64,000 nt of DNA from Anthopleura xanthogrammica (GCA_964019055.1 OZ025206.1:21842078-21906077); one strand, 5' to 3'. Counted from the first letter of the stretch, positions 33,884 through 45,328 are shown. Made by a program: numbers and translations. Notes: generated by a model from the letters alone, not told the origin.

Positions 33884-33919
33884 TATTAAAAAGATTAAAG
33901 CTGCCTTCATAGATATTGG
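33884..33919 (-). promoter_or_regulatory. Type II conserved upstream block of G12
   Basis: TATTAAAAAGATTAAAG then CTGCCTTCATAGATATTGG, a diverged copy about 270 bp upstream of the ATG. Confidence 0.35.
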
Positions 33920-35410
33920 TTTTTATTTGATAAAAACCAAGCATATCTAATATCTGATAACAGCAGGACTGGAGTTATTGTTTATCTCCTGATCAATAGA
34001 ATGAGGGTCGTCTTAATTTTGGATGACAAATCGAAATTGAAATTATACAGAATCTTTTGACAAAGACGAATGGGAGAGAGGATAGGTGCTAATATTCCAA
34101 AGAGACTCGGCAAAGCATTTGGAAAGAGAGAAATAAGCTACTGATGAAAGAAAGGGGGCTCGTCGGCTACTTGTTATCCCTATCGTATATTTTATATCGT
34201 ATACTTAAAACCCTTAAACAAGCCTGAAAGTAATAATTCTGTTCATATATTTCTCTTCATCAAAGATTTTCAAAAAGAAACATATCATCTTTCACATAGA
34301 CGTTTGCTGAAATAACGAACGTGGTGCATCGTGGTCGAGATTCGGTACAACCATCTTCTGTTCACTACACCTTATTTGACGTTTTGTGTAGCAAAGCTAT
34401 ATAAAAATGTGTCTTGCTTTATCGAACACAGTAAAGGCCTATAAGTATTTCATGTAGTAAATCGCGATATGAATTTTCTTTAGAAAGCCCAGTTTCATTA
34501 AAACACCAGATAATTACCTCCTCGTTGCTCGATAGTTTTGATAAACAGGTATAACTGACATTATAATTCTGGCATATGTAGCCCAAACTTTTTTTATGGT
34601 CGTGCTTATCGTTCGCGCACAATATTCATATAAGACCGACTTATAGATGGGACTCGTTACATCTTGAAAAACGCTTCAACTCGCACCCTGAAATGAATTC
34701 AGCATCATTGAACATTAATTTTTATTACATGAAACGCTGCTCGGCAGAAAACAACAATCAATTACAATCCTGACTGTACGTACTGAAATACATGTCATTC
34801 TGTTTGCCGAACGTTATTTTAAAATTTGACAACACTTTAGAGATGGGAGATTTAATGAAATTAAGGGTTCTTTCAGCAAGTTTATTAAATTTCGTGCTAT
34901 TTTTGTTGAAATGATTTAAAATGGTTTATCTTCAGCTTCACAAAGGTAGATCACAATCGATGGTTGTTCGATTATTGTTATTTAGTCCTTTCTATTGCAT
35001 TTTTTTTTTCAGGGAAGGAATACTCGAGCCTGTACCTCGGTGTACCAGAAAACTGGGCAGTTGATTCCAAATTGTGAAAATATATTGGCCTTAAAACATT
35101 CATCTACGACTTTTTTTTAATTATTCGCATGAAAGCTGAGTTGTTTTATATTTTTTTCGTGTGATTCTTGCAAAGTTTTTCTTCCGGGCTTCTCAAATTT
35201 ATTAACTTATTTACTTCCACAAACATGGAAGTCATAGTGAATTGATTTGAATTAAAAAGACATGTAAAACCGTTGCTCTTAGTAAATTCAGGCATAATTT
35301 CTTAAAGTCTTCTAACAGTACAATCAATTTATTTTATTCAAACCACCTCATTATTCTGCATTTATGCATTTAAGGACGGCAAGTGTTACTCAGTAAAAGT
35401 TGCAGGAGTT
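33920..35410. other. Intergenic between G12 and G13
   Basis: About 33920-34770 is absent from the G6 side and holds no recognisable gene. 34780-35410 matches 16590-17286. Confidence 0.55.
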
Positions 35411-35430
35411 GCCTTGCCTTGCCTTGCCTT
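35409..35430. repeat. Short (TTGCC)n, about four units
   Basis: GCCTTGCCTTGCCTTGCC, the unexpanded counterpart of the array at 17287-17811. Confidence 0.9.
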
Positions 35431-36311
35431 TACGACTCTCTTTTACAGCATAGGATCTTTTGCACTAAAACCTTAAATATTGAGCTCTGAAAGCTAAACA
35501 GATAGGGGTCGAGAGCAGAGTTAATAGAAGCAATCAATTTTGTTGGAGTTAAGTCAGAGATACCGTTATCTGAGAATCCAATTATTGTGTAATTTATATA
35601 TAAGGGAATCCAGCACACCACAAATGTGACAAGTACAGCAAGAACACACAAAGTGACTTTCTTTTTCTTCTTTCTCTCGGTGATCTCTCGTTCTCCTGTA
35701 GGTTCGACTGCCTGCTTGCACCAGAGGGAAATGCATATCTTGGTCAGGAAAAACACCATCAAAACTATCAAACATACTGATTCTATCAGAATGAATAAGG
35801 GATGGCCTTTATGGAACGTTGTAGTGGTGATGGTGCAGATAGATTCTCTGTTGAAGTGAGTATGAACTAATACGGGAAACACTCCAACAACTGCATACAC
35901 CCAGGACACCACAACGAGCACTTTGACGATCTTCGGTGAGAAACGCCGACTGAAGGAGTGAGGACGGCAAACAGCAAAGTATCGTTCAACTGATAAACAA
36001 ATCATAGTGAAAATCGAAGCTCTGGACATCAACCAAGCGATGTTACTAGCAAAAAGTAGTTTACACAGCCAGTCACCAAGATTTCCATCTGGCACGGAAT
36101 GACGAAAGAAAGGCAGGAATATGAACTCAGGAGCAAGAAATATACCAAATAAAAGGTCTGCTACAGCCAAGTTCAACAGCAGATAGTTTGTGGATGTTTT
36201 CATTCCTCGTTCATTGGTGATGATGTAAATAACGAGGGAGTTTCCTGCTATATTGAAGACAAGAATGACAGAGAACAGAACAGCAAAAATGATTTCCTTC
36301 GTAGCTGGCAT
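35430..36311 (-). CDS. G13: class A GPCR, paralogue of G7
   Basis: 293 residues, first ATG MPATKEII. ECL2 ESICTITTTTF, ERY, RKKKKKVT, CWIP and DPYLF are present; the tail is LCCKRES, two residues longer than in G7. Body differences from G7 are scattered through TM1, TM3-TM5 and ICL2 (HTFSQ versus HSFSR). Confidence 0.92.
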   Translation of the reverse strand: MPATKEIIFAVLFSVILVFNIAGNSLVIYIITNERGMKTSTNYLLLNLAVADLLFGIFLAPEFIFLPFFRHSVPDGNLGDWLCKLLFASNIAWLMSRASIFTMICLSVERYFAVCRPHSFSRRFSPKIVKVLVVVSWVYAVVGVFPVLVHTHFNRESICTITTTTFHKGHPLFILIESVCLIVLMVFFLTKICISLWCKQAVEPTGEREITERKKKKKVTLCVLAVLVTFVVCWIPLYINYTIIGFSDNGISDLTPTKLIASINSALDPYLFSFQSSIFKVLVQKILCCKRES

Positions 36312-36582
36312 CACTTCAGGCTCGATCTTGCTCTGATATAACAAATCAACCTGTGCAACTAAGTCAGATATCAGACTGAAATCCTTTTGAGATGGAAAAC
36401 GTCTTCTTTAGTATTCGGGATGTGTTGTCTGTCAAGTTGTTCCCATTGAACAAATACGCAGCTGTTTTTTCTTTTAAGAACAAAATTTAATATAACAACA
36501 TTTTGAAGTGTTGTGTTTTTGATCCGTCCGAACATTATTATACTTATATACATAAGGTTTAATGAAACTCCATTTCATTCCA

Positions 36583-36618
36583 TATTACATAGATCAAAGC
36601 TGCCTTCATGGATATTGG
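36583..36618 (-). promoter_or_regulatory. Type II conserved upstream block of G13
   Basis: TATTACATAGATCAAAGC then TGCCTTCATGGATATTGG, about 270 bp upstream of the ATG. Confidence 0.4.
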
Positions 36619-37753
36619 TTTTCATTTTATTAAAACTAAGCATGTCTAGCATATATACAATTTGTCTGCGCATGCGCCAGATTTGAACCACAGGCATCCC
36701 AAGCTTTAATTTTGCGGTTTTTGAAACATTGTTAAAAACAATTGGAAACCACAATATTGGACTAAAACTTACTTTGAAACAAAGCTGTATCAAACGTTCC
36801 AAAAGCTGATGACAAGGTATCCAAATATGAACAATTAAGCTAGCTTTTGCCACAGAATTGAAAACATAATGTTTTCGTAATATTGCATAAAAAAGGATTC
36901 TAAAATACACTGAAATCATAACAACAAGACGCACTTGGTACGAAACTAGCATGATCTGACATCGAGGGACAACTTCAGAGCCTCAAGAAAGTGTTTGAAT
37001 GCAACGAGTAAGCTTAAATTAAAGGAAGCCAATTATTGATTTTTTGGCTGGGGGGGACCGAACAAATATAGTACTTTAGGTATGAAAGTGTGGATAACAC
37101 GTGTAAAATCATAAATTGCTAAACCAAACAGAGCAAAATATTTTATTGATACGTAGACGCAGTGAACTGTAATTCACAGAATGTAAGCTTCAAAATATTA
37201 CGACAACAACTTTGACTGGTAGCCAATCATTTTAATCATCTTCGATTTGTATAAACCCTTGAAGAAAGTAGTACTTATAGTGAATAGTTTGGCTAGTAAC
37301 TGTCAAAAAAGACAATTAAAAAAATAATTTCTTTCAAAGCAAGTTTGCTGGAAAAAATCCAAAGTGATAAAAGCGACAAATATGTCTTTCAAGTTAAAGT
37401 TGTTTTCAAGTACAGCTCTTGAACAAGTCGCGGCCAAAGATCAAACATACATGTGCTTTGGATATCAGTGTTGAATTACCTCCTGCAGTTTGAACATCAA
37501 AGAATTAGAAGTTGCATGAGCAAATAAAAAAATGGGGGTCACCTTTCTCGTTTAGGAGTGAGATGATATCAAAGTGCAGTCTTTTTCTTTTCGAAAATCG
37601 CTTGCGTGCAATACATACAGGTCGAGCAGTAAAGTGTCATTTTTTTGTAGAAAAACTAAATGGATTGCGAAACATTTTTTAAAACCACCGTCTAATAATC
37701 TATAGAAAAAAATAGACAAACCAGCAAAGCAATAATCTAGCAACGATATACAT
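36619..37753. other. Intergenic, duplicate of 18855-19990
   Basis: High identity to the first copy throughout; only spurious ORFs. Confidence 0.6.
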
Positions 37754-38653
37754 TCATGCAACCGTTAATGAGTGATTTTTACGGCAAAGAATCTTTTTAA
37801 GAAGGCTCGTAAACCTTGGACTTTGGAAACTGTACAAATAAGGATCCAGTGAAGCATTGACTGCCATCAGTAGAATCGTCATCTTTGTACCAACCTCAAT
37901 CTGATGAAAATGAGGCCAGAATATGAATATCAAATAAGTTACATGAGCAGGGATCCAACACACCACAAATGTAACAACTACAGCAAGAACACACAAAGTG
38001 ACTTTCTTTTTCTTCTTCCTCTCGGTGATCTCTCGTTCTCCTGTAGCCGGTTCGATTGTTTTCTTGCACCAGAGGTTGAACGCAATCTTGATAAATAGAC
38101 ATGTCATTAGAAAAGACGCAAACAATACTTCTAGGGAAGCAAAAATTACCGTTCCTTTTGAAAAAGATGGATCGTATCTGCAACTTGAAGTATTTTTGTC
38201 AAAATAAGTATAAGCAACCAAAAAAGGAAGTAAAATAACGCCTACAGCTCAAGATGCAACTATCAATATTTTAACTTTTCTTGGGGAAAATCTTTGGCGA
38301 AAACTGTAAGGATAACAGACAGCCAAGTACCGTTCGAAGCATAAAGTCAACGAAGTGAGAAGATAAACAGTAGTTATCATGGACCCGATGTTAGAGTTGG
38401 TTAATAATTTGCACAACCAGTCTCCAAGAACTCCACTAGGATGCTCGAAAAATGGCTCTAAAGCCCATTCAGGGAAAACGAAAATGCCAAATAAAAGGTC
38501 TGCAACAGCCAAGTTTAACAGCAGATAGTTTGTGGAGGTTTTCATTCCTCGTCCATTGGTGATGATGTAAATAACGAGGGAGTTTCCTGCTATATTGAAG
38601 ACAAGAACAACAGAAAACAGGACGGCAAAAATGATGTCTTGTGTAGATGGCAT
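37754..38653 (-). pseudogene. G14 pseudogene: G8 paralogue with one nonsense codon
   Basis: Duplicate of G8. The frame is open from the ATGs at 38671/38653 to TM4, where the Trp of ASW (position 4.50) is TGA at 38249-38251 instead of TGG. After it the frame continues unchanged to the normal stop with ERKKKKKVT, CWIP and DPYLY. TM1 has the normal AGN here, unlike G8. With a single substitution this is a recent loss or a segregating null allele. Confidence 0.88.
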
Positions 38654-39837
38654 GACTTGACGATCGTTCATGGAACTATGATGGAATGCAACCGAATCAC
38701 CCTTTTGCAGCTCGTTCAAATGTGTGATATTTGGATTTTTTTTGCTATATTGAAGACAACAACCACAGAAAATATCAGAGAGCTCGAGAAAAAACAATCT
38801 CCTGAACTTGTTTTGCTGACACTCTTACAAGCAAAGCCTAAGCATAACGCCGTGTTCACAGTTATTTATCTGCTTTCAATCGCTCAACAATATCTACGTT
38901 TCATCTTAGCAAGTCAATAGATTTTCTTTCCATTTTGAAACAAAAGTGAATGAAAACAATTTTAAATTAATCAAGTTGGTAAAATTGAAAGCCCTCATTC
39001 TTTATTCATGTAGGTACCGTTTTGGCACTTTTACGCAGTATTTCAATACACATGATCAAAATGTACGAATTGGTATACTTTCATGATAGTTATTAGAACA
39101 TGATATCAAAAAGCCATACCTCAGTGTCCATGGATGCTGCCAACCGGCTTTCATCTCATATGTCAACACACATTGATTCAAATAGCCAAATAACTCAATG
39201 AAAACACAGAAGACCTCTTTTGAATATTATCAAAGAGAACGGTATAATACCACGATTCGAAATTGCATATTGGCCAGCATGAAATGGTAGATTCCTAAGA
39301 CAGAACATTCGAGATGTCAAGCGTTGATCATGAATGCGCGAAACAGCTGTTAAGTTTAGGAACCCCTTTTTTGTGTACAAATTCCCAGTATTATATTTAC
39401 AGAAATGTCAACAAAATAGAGGAAAAAATACTGTAAAACCGAGAAGAGTCAGTAAAAGCTCTTGTCATATATTTCGAATGTCAAGTGTTTGAAATAGCGA
39501 CAGTCACTACTGCAGATTCTTGGAGCTGACAAAGTGACTATACGGAGTGGCAACTCAGAAACTCCCAGTTTTCATTCCATTTAATTTCTGTTAAGGGCAA
39601 CAGCATATATACACAGTATATTGCTTGAATATGATTATAAGCTTACCCTACGGCTAAACGTAGTCACTCATTTGTTGTCGGACGTAGATTTTAAGTTCTG
39701 TGAGATGAGAATGAGTTCACAGAAATATATATTTTCACTAAGATGATTTTGGATTCTAAGATGCTTTGCTAGTAATCAGATCATCAAAACTAAATAAAAA
39801 AACATAAAATAGTATCAGTATTCTTTCCTCAATTTTC
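38654..39837. other. Intergenic, duplicate of 20909-22042
   Basis: Matches the flank of G8 with minor indels. Nothing coding. Confidence 0.6.
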
Positions 39838-39924
39838 TATATAATTATATATAATATATATAATTATATATAATTTCTATATGCAATTAGATTATATATT
39901 AACAATAAAACAATTAAGAAGGAA

Positions 39925-40545
39925 ATGTATATTAAATATCTAGGTATTTATATTGACTCCCATTTAAATTGGAAATACCAAATTCTTCATATTTCTAAAA
40001 AAATTAAACGATGTGTAGGTATTCTCTCAAAAATCAGGCATTTTGTAAATATATCAATTCTTACAATGTTGTATTATACGTTAGTATATCCCTTCTTATC
40101 TTTCTCAGTTGTAACTTGGGGGAACACCTACACAACTACTCTAAGACCACTTCTTGTTCTTCAAAAAAAAGCAATTAGGCTAATGACCTTTTCTGATTTT
40201 GGAGCCCACTCTAGTCCACTGTTCTATAAATTGAGACTCCTAAAATTTCCTGACTTAATCTTTTTAAACAATGCATTGTTTATCTATGATTTTCATTTAG
40301 GTAGTTTGCCATCAGTTTTCAATGATTTTTTTGTATCTATCAACAAAATACATGGTTATAACACTAGACTTGCCAGCAAAAAAGCATACTATTTGCCAAA
40401 GATAAGAACTAATTATGGCAAATTTAATATTCGTTTTCTAGGCGTTAAAATTTGGAATTCCATCCAGGATGAATATAAATCAAAGTCCCGCTCCTGTTTC
40501 AAGAAGCTTCTATTTAAATCACTCTTGGAAAAATATAACGATTAG
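39925..40545 (+). pseudogene. C-terminal part of retrotransposon reverse transcriptase
   Basis: 206 codons open: KYLGIYIDSHLNWKYQI, then LYYTLVYPFLSF, WGNTYTTTL, LLVLQKKAIRLM, RLLKFPDLIFLNNALFIYDF, NTRLASK, RTNYGKFNIRFLGVKIWNSI. These follow the post-polymerase thumb and C-terminal region of CR1/L2-like non-LTR elements. Polymerase motifs and endonuclease are absent, as expected of 5' truncation during target-primed reverse transcription. The frame itself is undamaged, so the insertion is young. Confidence 0.8.
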
Positions 40546-40619
40546 TTATCGTTTTTCACATATTGAATTGAATCAATTTTCCCTCTCATTTACAAATTAT
40601 TCTTTAATAGTTTTTCCCT

Positions 40620-40621
<2 letters not shown>

Positions 40622-40694
<73 letters not shown>
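40622..40694. repeat. (TG)n microsatellite
   Basis: About 36 TG units within the 3' untranslated part of the retrotransposon. Confidence 0.97.
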
Positions 40695-40696
<2 letters not shown>

Positions 40697-40987
40697 ATTT
40701 TGTTACCTCGTTTCAGTTTTCGTGTGTGTGTGTTTTTTTCCCTGGCAGTTTGTCCAGTTAAATCCATGTATTTTGTTGTTGTAATTATATATATTTCCTT
40801 AGAACTATACATTTCCTTCTATAATTTTCCGTTTTGACCCAGCCATTTAGCTCGACTAGCCCTGCTATTTCTAAATGGCTGACGCCCATCTATTTTTATA
40901 AAATTATCTTTTAAGTTCTGTTATATTGTAAAATAAGGAGTGCCAAATAAAGATGTTTGTTTTGTTTTGTTTTGTTTTGTTATATAA

Positions 40988-41445
40988 AGACATATTTCTT
41001 CGAGTTTCCATCCAAACACTCGACTTCAATAAATTCCGAACAGTTTGATTGACGGAAGAGAATCGACAAACTCGCACAACAAAGTCGGGCGTGTAGCAAT
41101 GAAATTGGTAGGAATGTTTTGGTTCTTGTTTTGCCTTCCCTAACACTGAGACCTACTTATGAGTCAACTCTGTACATCTCATTCCGCTTTCCTTGTATTT
41201 TCCTGACTACCTTGTTTCCAGTTGCCTTCGCTGACCTTCGCATCGATGGAAATCTTTTCTGCCGGCAGCTAAAATGAATTGCATCGTACGGTCTATTTAA
41301 TTAAGTATCTTTCGGTTGGTATCTTTCGGTTGCCTTGCCTTCAGTTCAAACAAACTGTACCACACCACTGCATGGACAAATATATCCTCCTAAATTTCCG
41401 TTTTTTCCTTCGTCTGATGTTTACAATTCGCTTTGTCCTGTTTCA
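40988..41445. other. Intergenic, duplicate of 22050-22501
   Basis: Continues the duplicated flank on the far side of the retrotransposon. No gene. Confidence 0.6.
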
Positions 41446-42280
41446 TTACGACGACTCCTTTCTACAGCAAAGAACCTTTTTGACCAAACTCTTGCATCTA
41501 GAACTTTGAAAGCTAAACAGATACGGATCAAGAGCAGCGTTGATCGAGGCAACCAATGCTGCTGTTGTTAGGTAAGGATTGGTTGATTGTCCAAGTATGA
41601 AGTAACATACATATAACGGATTCCAACACACCACAAATGTTACAAGTACAGCAAGAACACACAAAGTAACTTTCTTTTTCTTCTTTCTGTCGGTGATCTC
41701 TCGTTCTCCTGTAGGTTCAACTGTCTTCTTGCACCAGAGGGAAATGCATATTTTGGTCAGGAAAAACACCATCAAAACTATGTTACATACTGATTCTATC
41801 AGAATGAATAAGGAATGGAATTTAGTGTTCGTTGCATTGACAACGTTGCAGGAAAAGTAGTCTTTGTTAAACCGACTGTTAACAAATAAGGGTGATGTAA
41901 CTACAACAGCATATATCCAAGATATCACAACGAGCACTTTGACGATTTTCGGTGAGAAACGCTGACTGAAGGTGTGAGGACGACAAACAGCAAAGTATCG
42001 TTCAACTGATAAACAAATCATAGTGAAAATCGAACCTCTGGAAGCCGTCCAAGCGATGGTACTAGTCAACAGTAGTTTACACAGCCAGTCACCAAGAACT
42101 CCATCTGGCACGGATTCACGAAAGAAAGGTAGCAAAATATACTCAGGAGCAAGAAAAACACCAAATAAAAGGTCTGATACAGGTGATGATGATGTAAATA
42201 ACGAGGGAGTTTCCTGCTATATTGAAGACAAGAACAACAGAAAACAGGACAGATAACACAATGTCTTGCAACTGATACAT
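41446..42280 (-). pseudogene. G15 pseudogene: class A GPCR lacking ICL1/early TM2
   Basis: Duplicate of G9. From the TM2-ECL1 boundary to the stop the frame is intact (ERY, ECL2 FSCNVVNAT, TDRKKKKKVT, CWNP, DPYLF, Cys pair, RKESS). Near 42180 about 50 bp encoding ERGMKTSTNYLLLNLAVA are gone and GAT is repeated, a net loss of about 47 bp and a frame break. TM1 upstream of the gap (ATG 42280) is readable but out of frame. Confidence 0.9.
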
Positions 42281-42414
42281 GCTGCATCGAAATATCAGTT
42301 TTCAAGTGAGAATAGTGAGAAATGACAAATAATCCAAAGCTTTTTATATATAGTGTAAAAGAATTCTCTCTTTCGAGAAAAGATGTTGAGCTTCGCATTG
42401 AAAAAAGAAAAAAC

Positions 42415-42535
42415 CCTAAATCGACAGCAAACGATGCCAATTTTCCTGAACGAATCAAATTAGCATCATAGTTAGCATTGACAACGCGATCCATGTGTCG
42501 CAAAATGCTAACATTCAGATTTAATCTGATTGGAT
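42415..42535 (-). promoter_or_regulatory. Type I 5' flank of G15
   Basis: ATTGG at 42529-42533 and upstream ATG at 42494. In this copy the upstream frame is open through the leader into the shifted TM1, giving a 142-codon ORF from that ATG that is not a receptor. Confidence 0.4.
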
Positions 42536-43287
42536 ACTGAAAAAATCTAATCCAATTTTAGAAAATAAATACAAGAGCAAAACTGACAACCAGTTACTTT
42601 ATTCACATCTGCATTCAGACGATGTTCATTTACATCCATTGGAAAAGTCTGATCACTGATCGCATAATCAGAAAGAGGAAAGTATTACCTGATCTAGGAA
42701 CTAGAAATATTTCCTACAGTATTCCTAGAAAAAAAATGAAGTTATCCATATGTTTTCAACAATTCTCTGCATGTAATCGCAGTCAGTCTTGCTAAATTAT
42801 ACAGTCTAGGTAAAAGTCGGAAATATTACTGAAATGTCAGCATGATGAAGGAACAGATATCCTTGGTTAATAATGACTAACGAACGGAGATTGATGCCAC
42901 TAAGAACAAATCTTACGGATTAAAAATTGCTATTACTAAAGAATCATCAAAGACACCCGATAAATAAAGTAAAGAAACCGAGGACAAGCTTTTTGCAAAT
43001 CTAAACATTTAACTAAAATAGCTTTCCTATATGATGGGTGTGAAGAAAATATCCCCTTAAACCACAGCTGCTCTCCATGAAAGATTGTTGGATATTTATT
43101 GGAATATTGTACAGGGGATGTATGCAGCTGACTGGACCTTGGCAACAGTGGCACACTGCCTCAGTGCTTGTCATTTTTTCATCCTGCTTGTTTTTAAAGT
43201 CAAAGCAAGTATATTTAGAGTAGGACAGCAACGATTTCCAAGAAAATTTGTATGATTGTATAAATGTCATGTGATATCAAAATATCA
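42536..43287. other. Intergenic shared 5' flank
   Basis: Matches the corresponding flanks of G2, G9 and G11; it is also an empty site for the SINE and the Crypton-like element. No gene. Confidence 0.6.
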
Positions 43288-43520
43288 AAACGTTAAAATG
43301 CGTTGGCCTGCAGCAGTCTTGTACAGAGGTATTCCAGATTTGAAGTGAGTCGCTTCCTTGTAAAACGACCGTAAACATTGGAGCGCTTGCAAAATCAGTT
43401 ACTACAAAGATAGCTCGGGGTGAGGTTGTTTAAACATTTATATGTCATTCTTGCATCCCTATAAACAAGAAGTTCTCTGACAGGAAGCCAGTCAAGCTGG
43501 TGGAGTATAGTGGAGTTACT
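43288..43520 (-). pseudogene. Non-LTR retrotransposon RT C-terminal relic (copy 3)
   Basis: Shortened copy of 24262-24600; the part closest to the 3' end of the element is missing. Confidence 0.5.
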
Positions 43521-43754
43521 TGATTGTATTATCTAGAGTTCGTGACTATTTTACTAGAAAGATATAGTATTGTTCGCGGCATTAATCACCTCGACTTTGA
43601 ATTGGTAAATAATTATAGTAAATAACACACAGTTATTGGCAAAAAACACAAGAACAAAAACACATAAAATACTATCTTTACAAATTGCACTCAAAACCAT
43701 AAGATTCCCTTTTCAATTCATTCTCAACTCAGTCACTATACCACTATCATCATC

Positions 43755-44097
43755 AGTAGCGTAGAAAGGGGGCACAAGGGGGGGACGTTCCCCCCAAAAT
43801 GTTTTGGTAATTAGGTAATTGTCTGTTTGTGTACCTGTTTTTTTTGGACTTTTTTGCCTTTCTATGTACTGGGTACCCCCCCCCCCCTCCCCCCTCTCCT
43901 ACCTTTCTTAGAGAAAGTTTTATTTCCCATTTCGTCGCAACTATCCCGGATTCTTTTTTTTTTTTTTGTTTTGCTTCGGCAATTTTTGGCGGAGATGCCC
44001 CCCCCCCCCCCAGAACCTAGGCCCTCGCTACGCCCCTGATCATCATCACCGTACCACCACCATCATTATCATCATCATCAATACCACCATCATCAAA
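43755..44097. mobile_element. Repeat with C-rich tracts (copy 3) followed by CAT repeat
   Basis: Third copy of the 6258-6545 repeat, ending CGCTACGCCCCTGAT near 44039, followed by a short CAT/CAC microsatellite. Confidence 0.45.
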
Positions 44098-44171
44098 TTC
44101 AGTTAGGAAATACTATACTTCACTTCTCCTGCTTTTCGGAGTGTCCGCGGTTGTCTTCTTCTGCCATTTGC

Positions 44172-45071
44172 TTACGAAGACTCTTTTCTACAGCAAAGAA
44201 CCTTTTTTACCGAAACTTTAAATCTTGCACTTTGAAAGCTAAACAGATACGGGTCCAGAGCAGCGTTACTAGAGGCAACCAATGCTGTTATAGTTAATGC
44301 AGATCTGGACACAAATTTAAGTACAGAGTAGTTGATATATATTGGACTCCAGCAGACCACATAAGAAACCACTACAGCAAGAACACACCAAGTGACTTTC
44401 TTTTTCTTCTTTCTGTCGGTGATCTCTCGTTCTCCTGTAGGTTCGACTGTCTTCTTGCACCAGAAGGACATGCATATTCTGGTCAGGAAAAACACCATCA
44501 AAACTATGTTACATACTGATTCTATCAGAAGGAATAAGGAATGGCCTTTAAGGAACGTTGAAATGGCAATGAAGGCGCAGAAAAGATGTTCACTGTCCGA
44601 TTCTCTTTTCAGGTGAGTATAAACAAATACGGGTGACATAACAACAACAGCATATATCCAAGACACCAGAACGAGGACTTTGACGATCTTTGGAGAGAAA
44701 CGCTGACGGAAGGAGTGGGGACGACAAACAGCAAAGTATCGTTCAACTGACAAACAAATCATAGTGAAAATCGAAGCTCTGGACGCCATCCAAGCAATGT
44801 TACTTTTGAACAGTAGTTTACACAGCCAGTCACCAAGATTTCCATCTGGCATGGAATGATGGACGAAAGGCAGGAATATGAACTCAGGAGCAAGAAAAAC
44901 ACCAAATAAAAGGTCTGCTATAGCCAAGTTTAACAGCAGATAGTTTGTGGATGTTTTCATTCCTCGTTCATTGGTGATGATGTAAATAACGAGGGAGTTT
45001 CCTGCTATATTGAAGACAAGAACAACAGAAAACAGGACAGAATAAACGATATCTTGTGTAGCTGGCATCAT
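44172..45071 (-). CDS. G16: class A GPCR, G1/G3/G10 body with type II 5' end
   Basis: 299 residues, first ATG MMPATQDI. From TM1 onward it closely matches G10 (ECL2 SEHLFCAF, CWSP, DPYLF, Cys pair RKESS), but the first residues and the 5' flank belong to the type II group. The right edge of the large duplication therefore lies inside the TM1 codons. ICL2 contains PHSFRQ and ICL3 KKTVEPTGEREITD. Confidence 0.92.
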   Translation of the reverse strand: MMPATQDIVYSVLFSVVLVFNIAGNSLVIYIITNERGMKTSTNYLLLNLAIADLLFGVFLAPEFIFLPFVHHSMPDGNLGDWLCKLLFKSNIAWMASRASIFTMICLSVERYFAVCRPHSFRQRFSPKIVKVLVLVSWIYAVVVMSPVFVYTHLKRESDSEHLFCAFIAISTFLKGHSLFLLIESVCNIVLMVFFLTRICMSFWCKKTVEPTGEREITDRKKKKKVTWCVLAVVVSYVVCWSPIYINYSVLKFVSRSALTITALVASSNAALDPYLFSFQSARFKVSVKKVLCCRKESS

Positions 45072-45292
45072 CGCTTTACAATCGTGCACTGAAGTGCGAT
45101 CAAAGCAACTGGCTGTGAATCTATATCAAAGATGTGTTGCCTTAAATTCAGCTTTCAATGCAATATATCACACACCTTACGTAATCCACCTTCAATTTTG
45201 TTTTGTTTGTGTTTTTTTTTTTCATTTCATTTTGCCAAACACTGTTATACATCATTATTAAGTTTTAATTAAACCCTTTTTCAATGGTTCAG

Positions 45293-45328
45293 TATTACAG
45301 AGATCAATGCTGCCTTCACTAATATTGT
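45293..45328 (-). promoter_or_regulatory. Type II conserved upstream block of G16
   Basis: TATTACAGAGATCAATG then CTGCCTTCACTAATATTG, about 220 bp upstream of the ATG. Confidence 0.4.

Larger units (their letters stand above)
39838..40987 (+). mobile_element. 5'-truncated non-LTR retrotransposon with 7-bp target-site duplication
   Basis: The insert spans 39845-40980, flanked by TATATAA on both sides (39838-39844 and 40981-40987). The duplicate region near 22043-22049 has a single TATATAA and no insert, an exact empty site. The 3' end is a TTTTG repeat tail (about 40957-40980). Plus-strand orientation, opposite to the receptors. Confidence 0.9.

Noticed and set aside
40469..40837. Plus-strand ORF with a Cys/Val repeat
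   Set aside because: Reads through the TG microsatellite in the retrotransposon 3' region.
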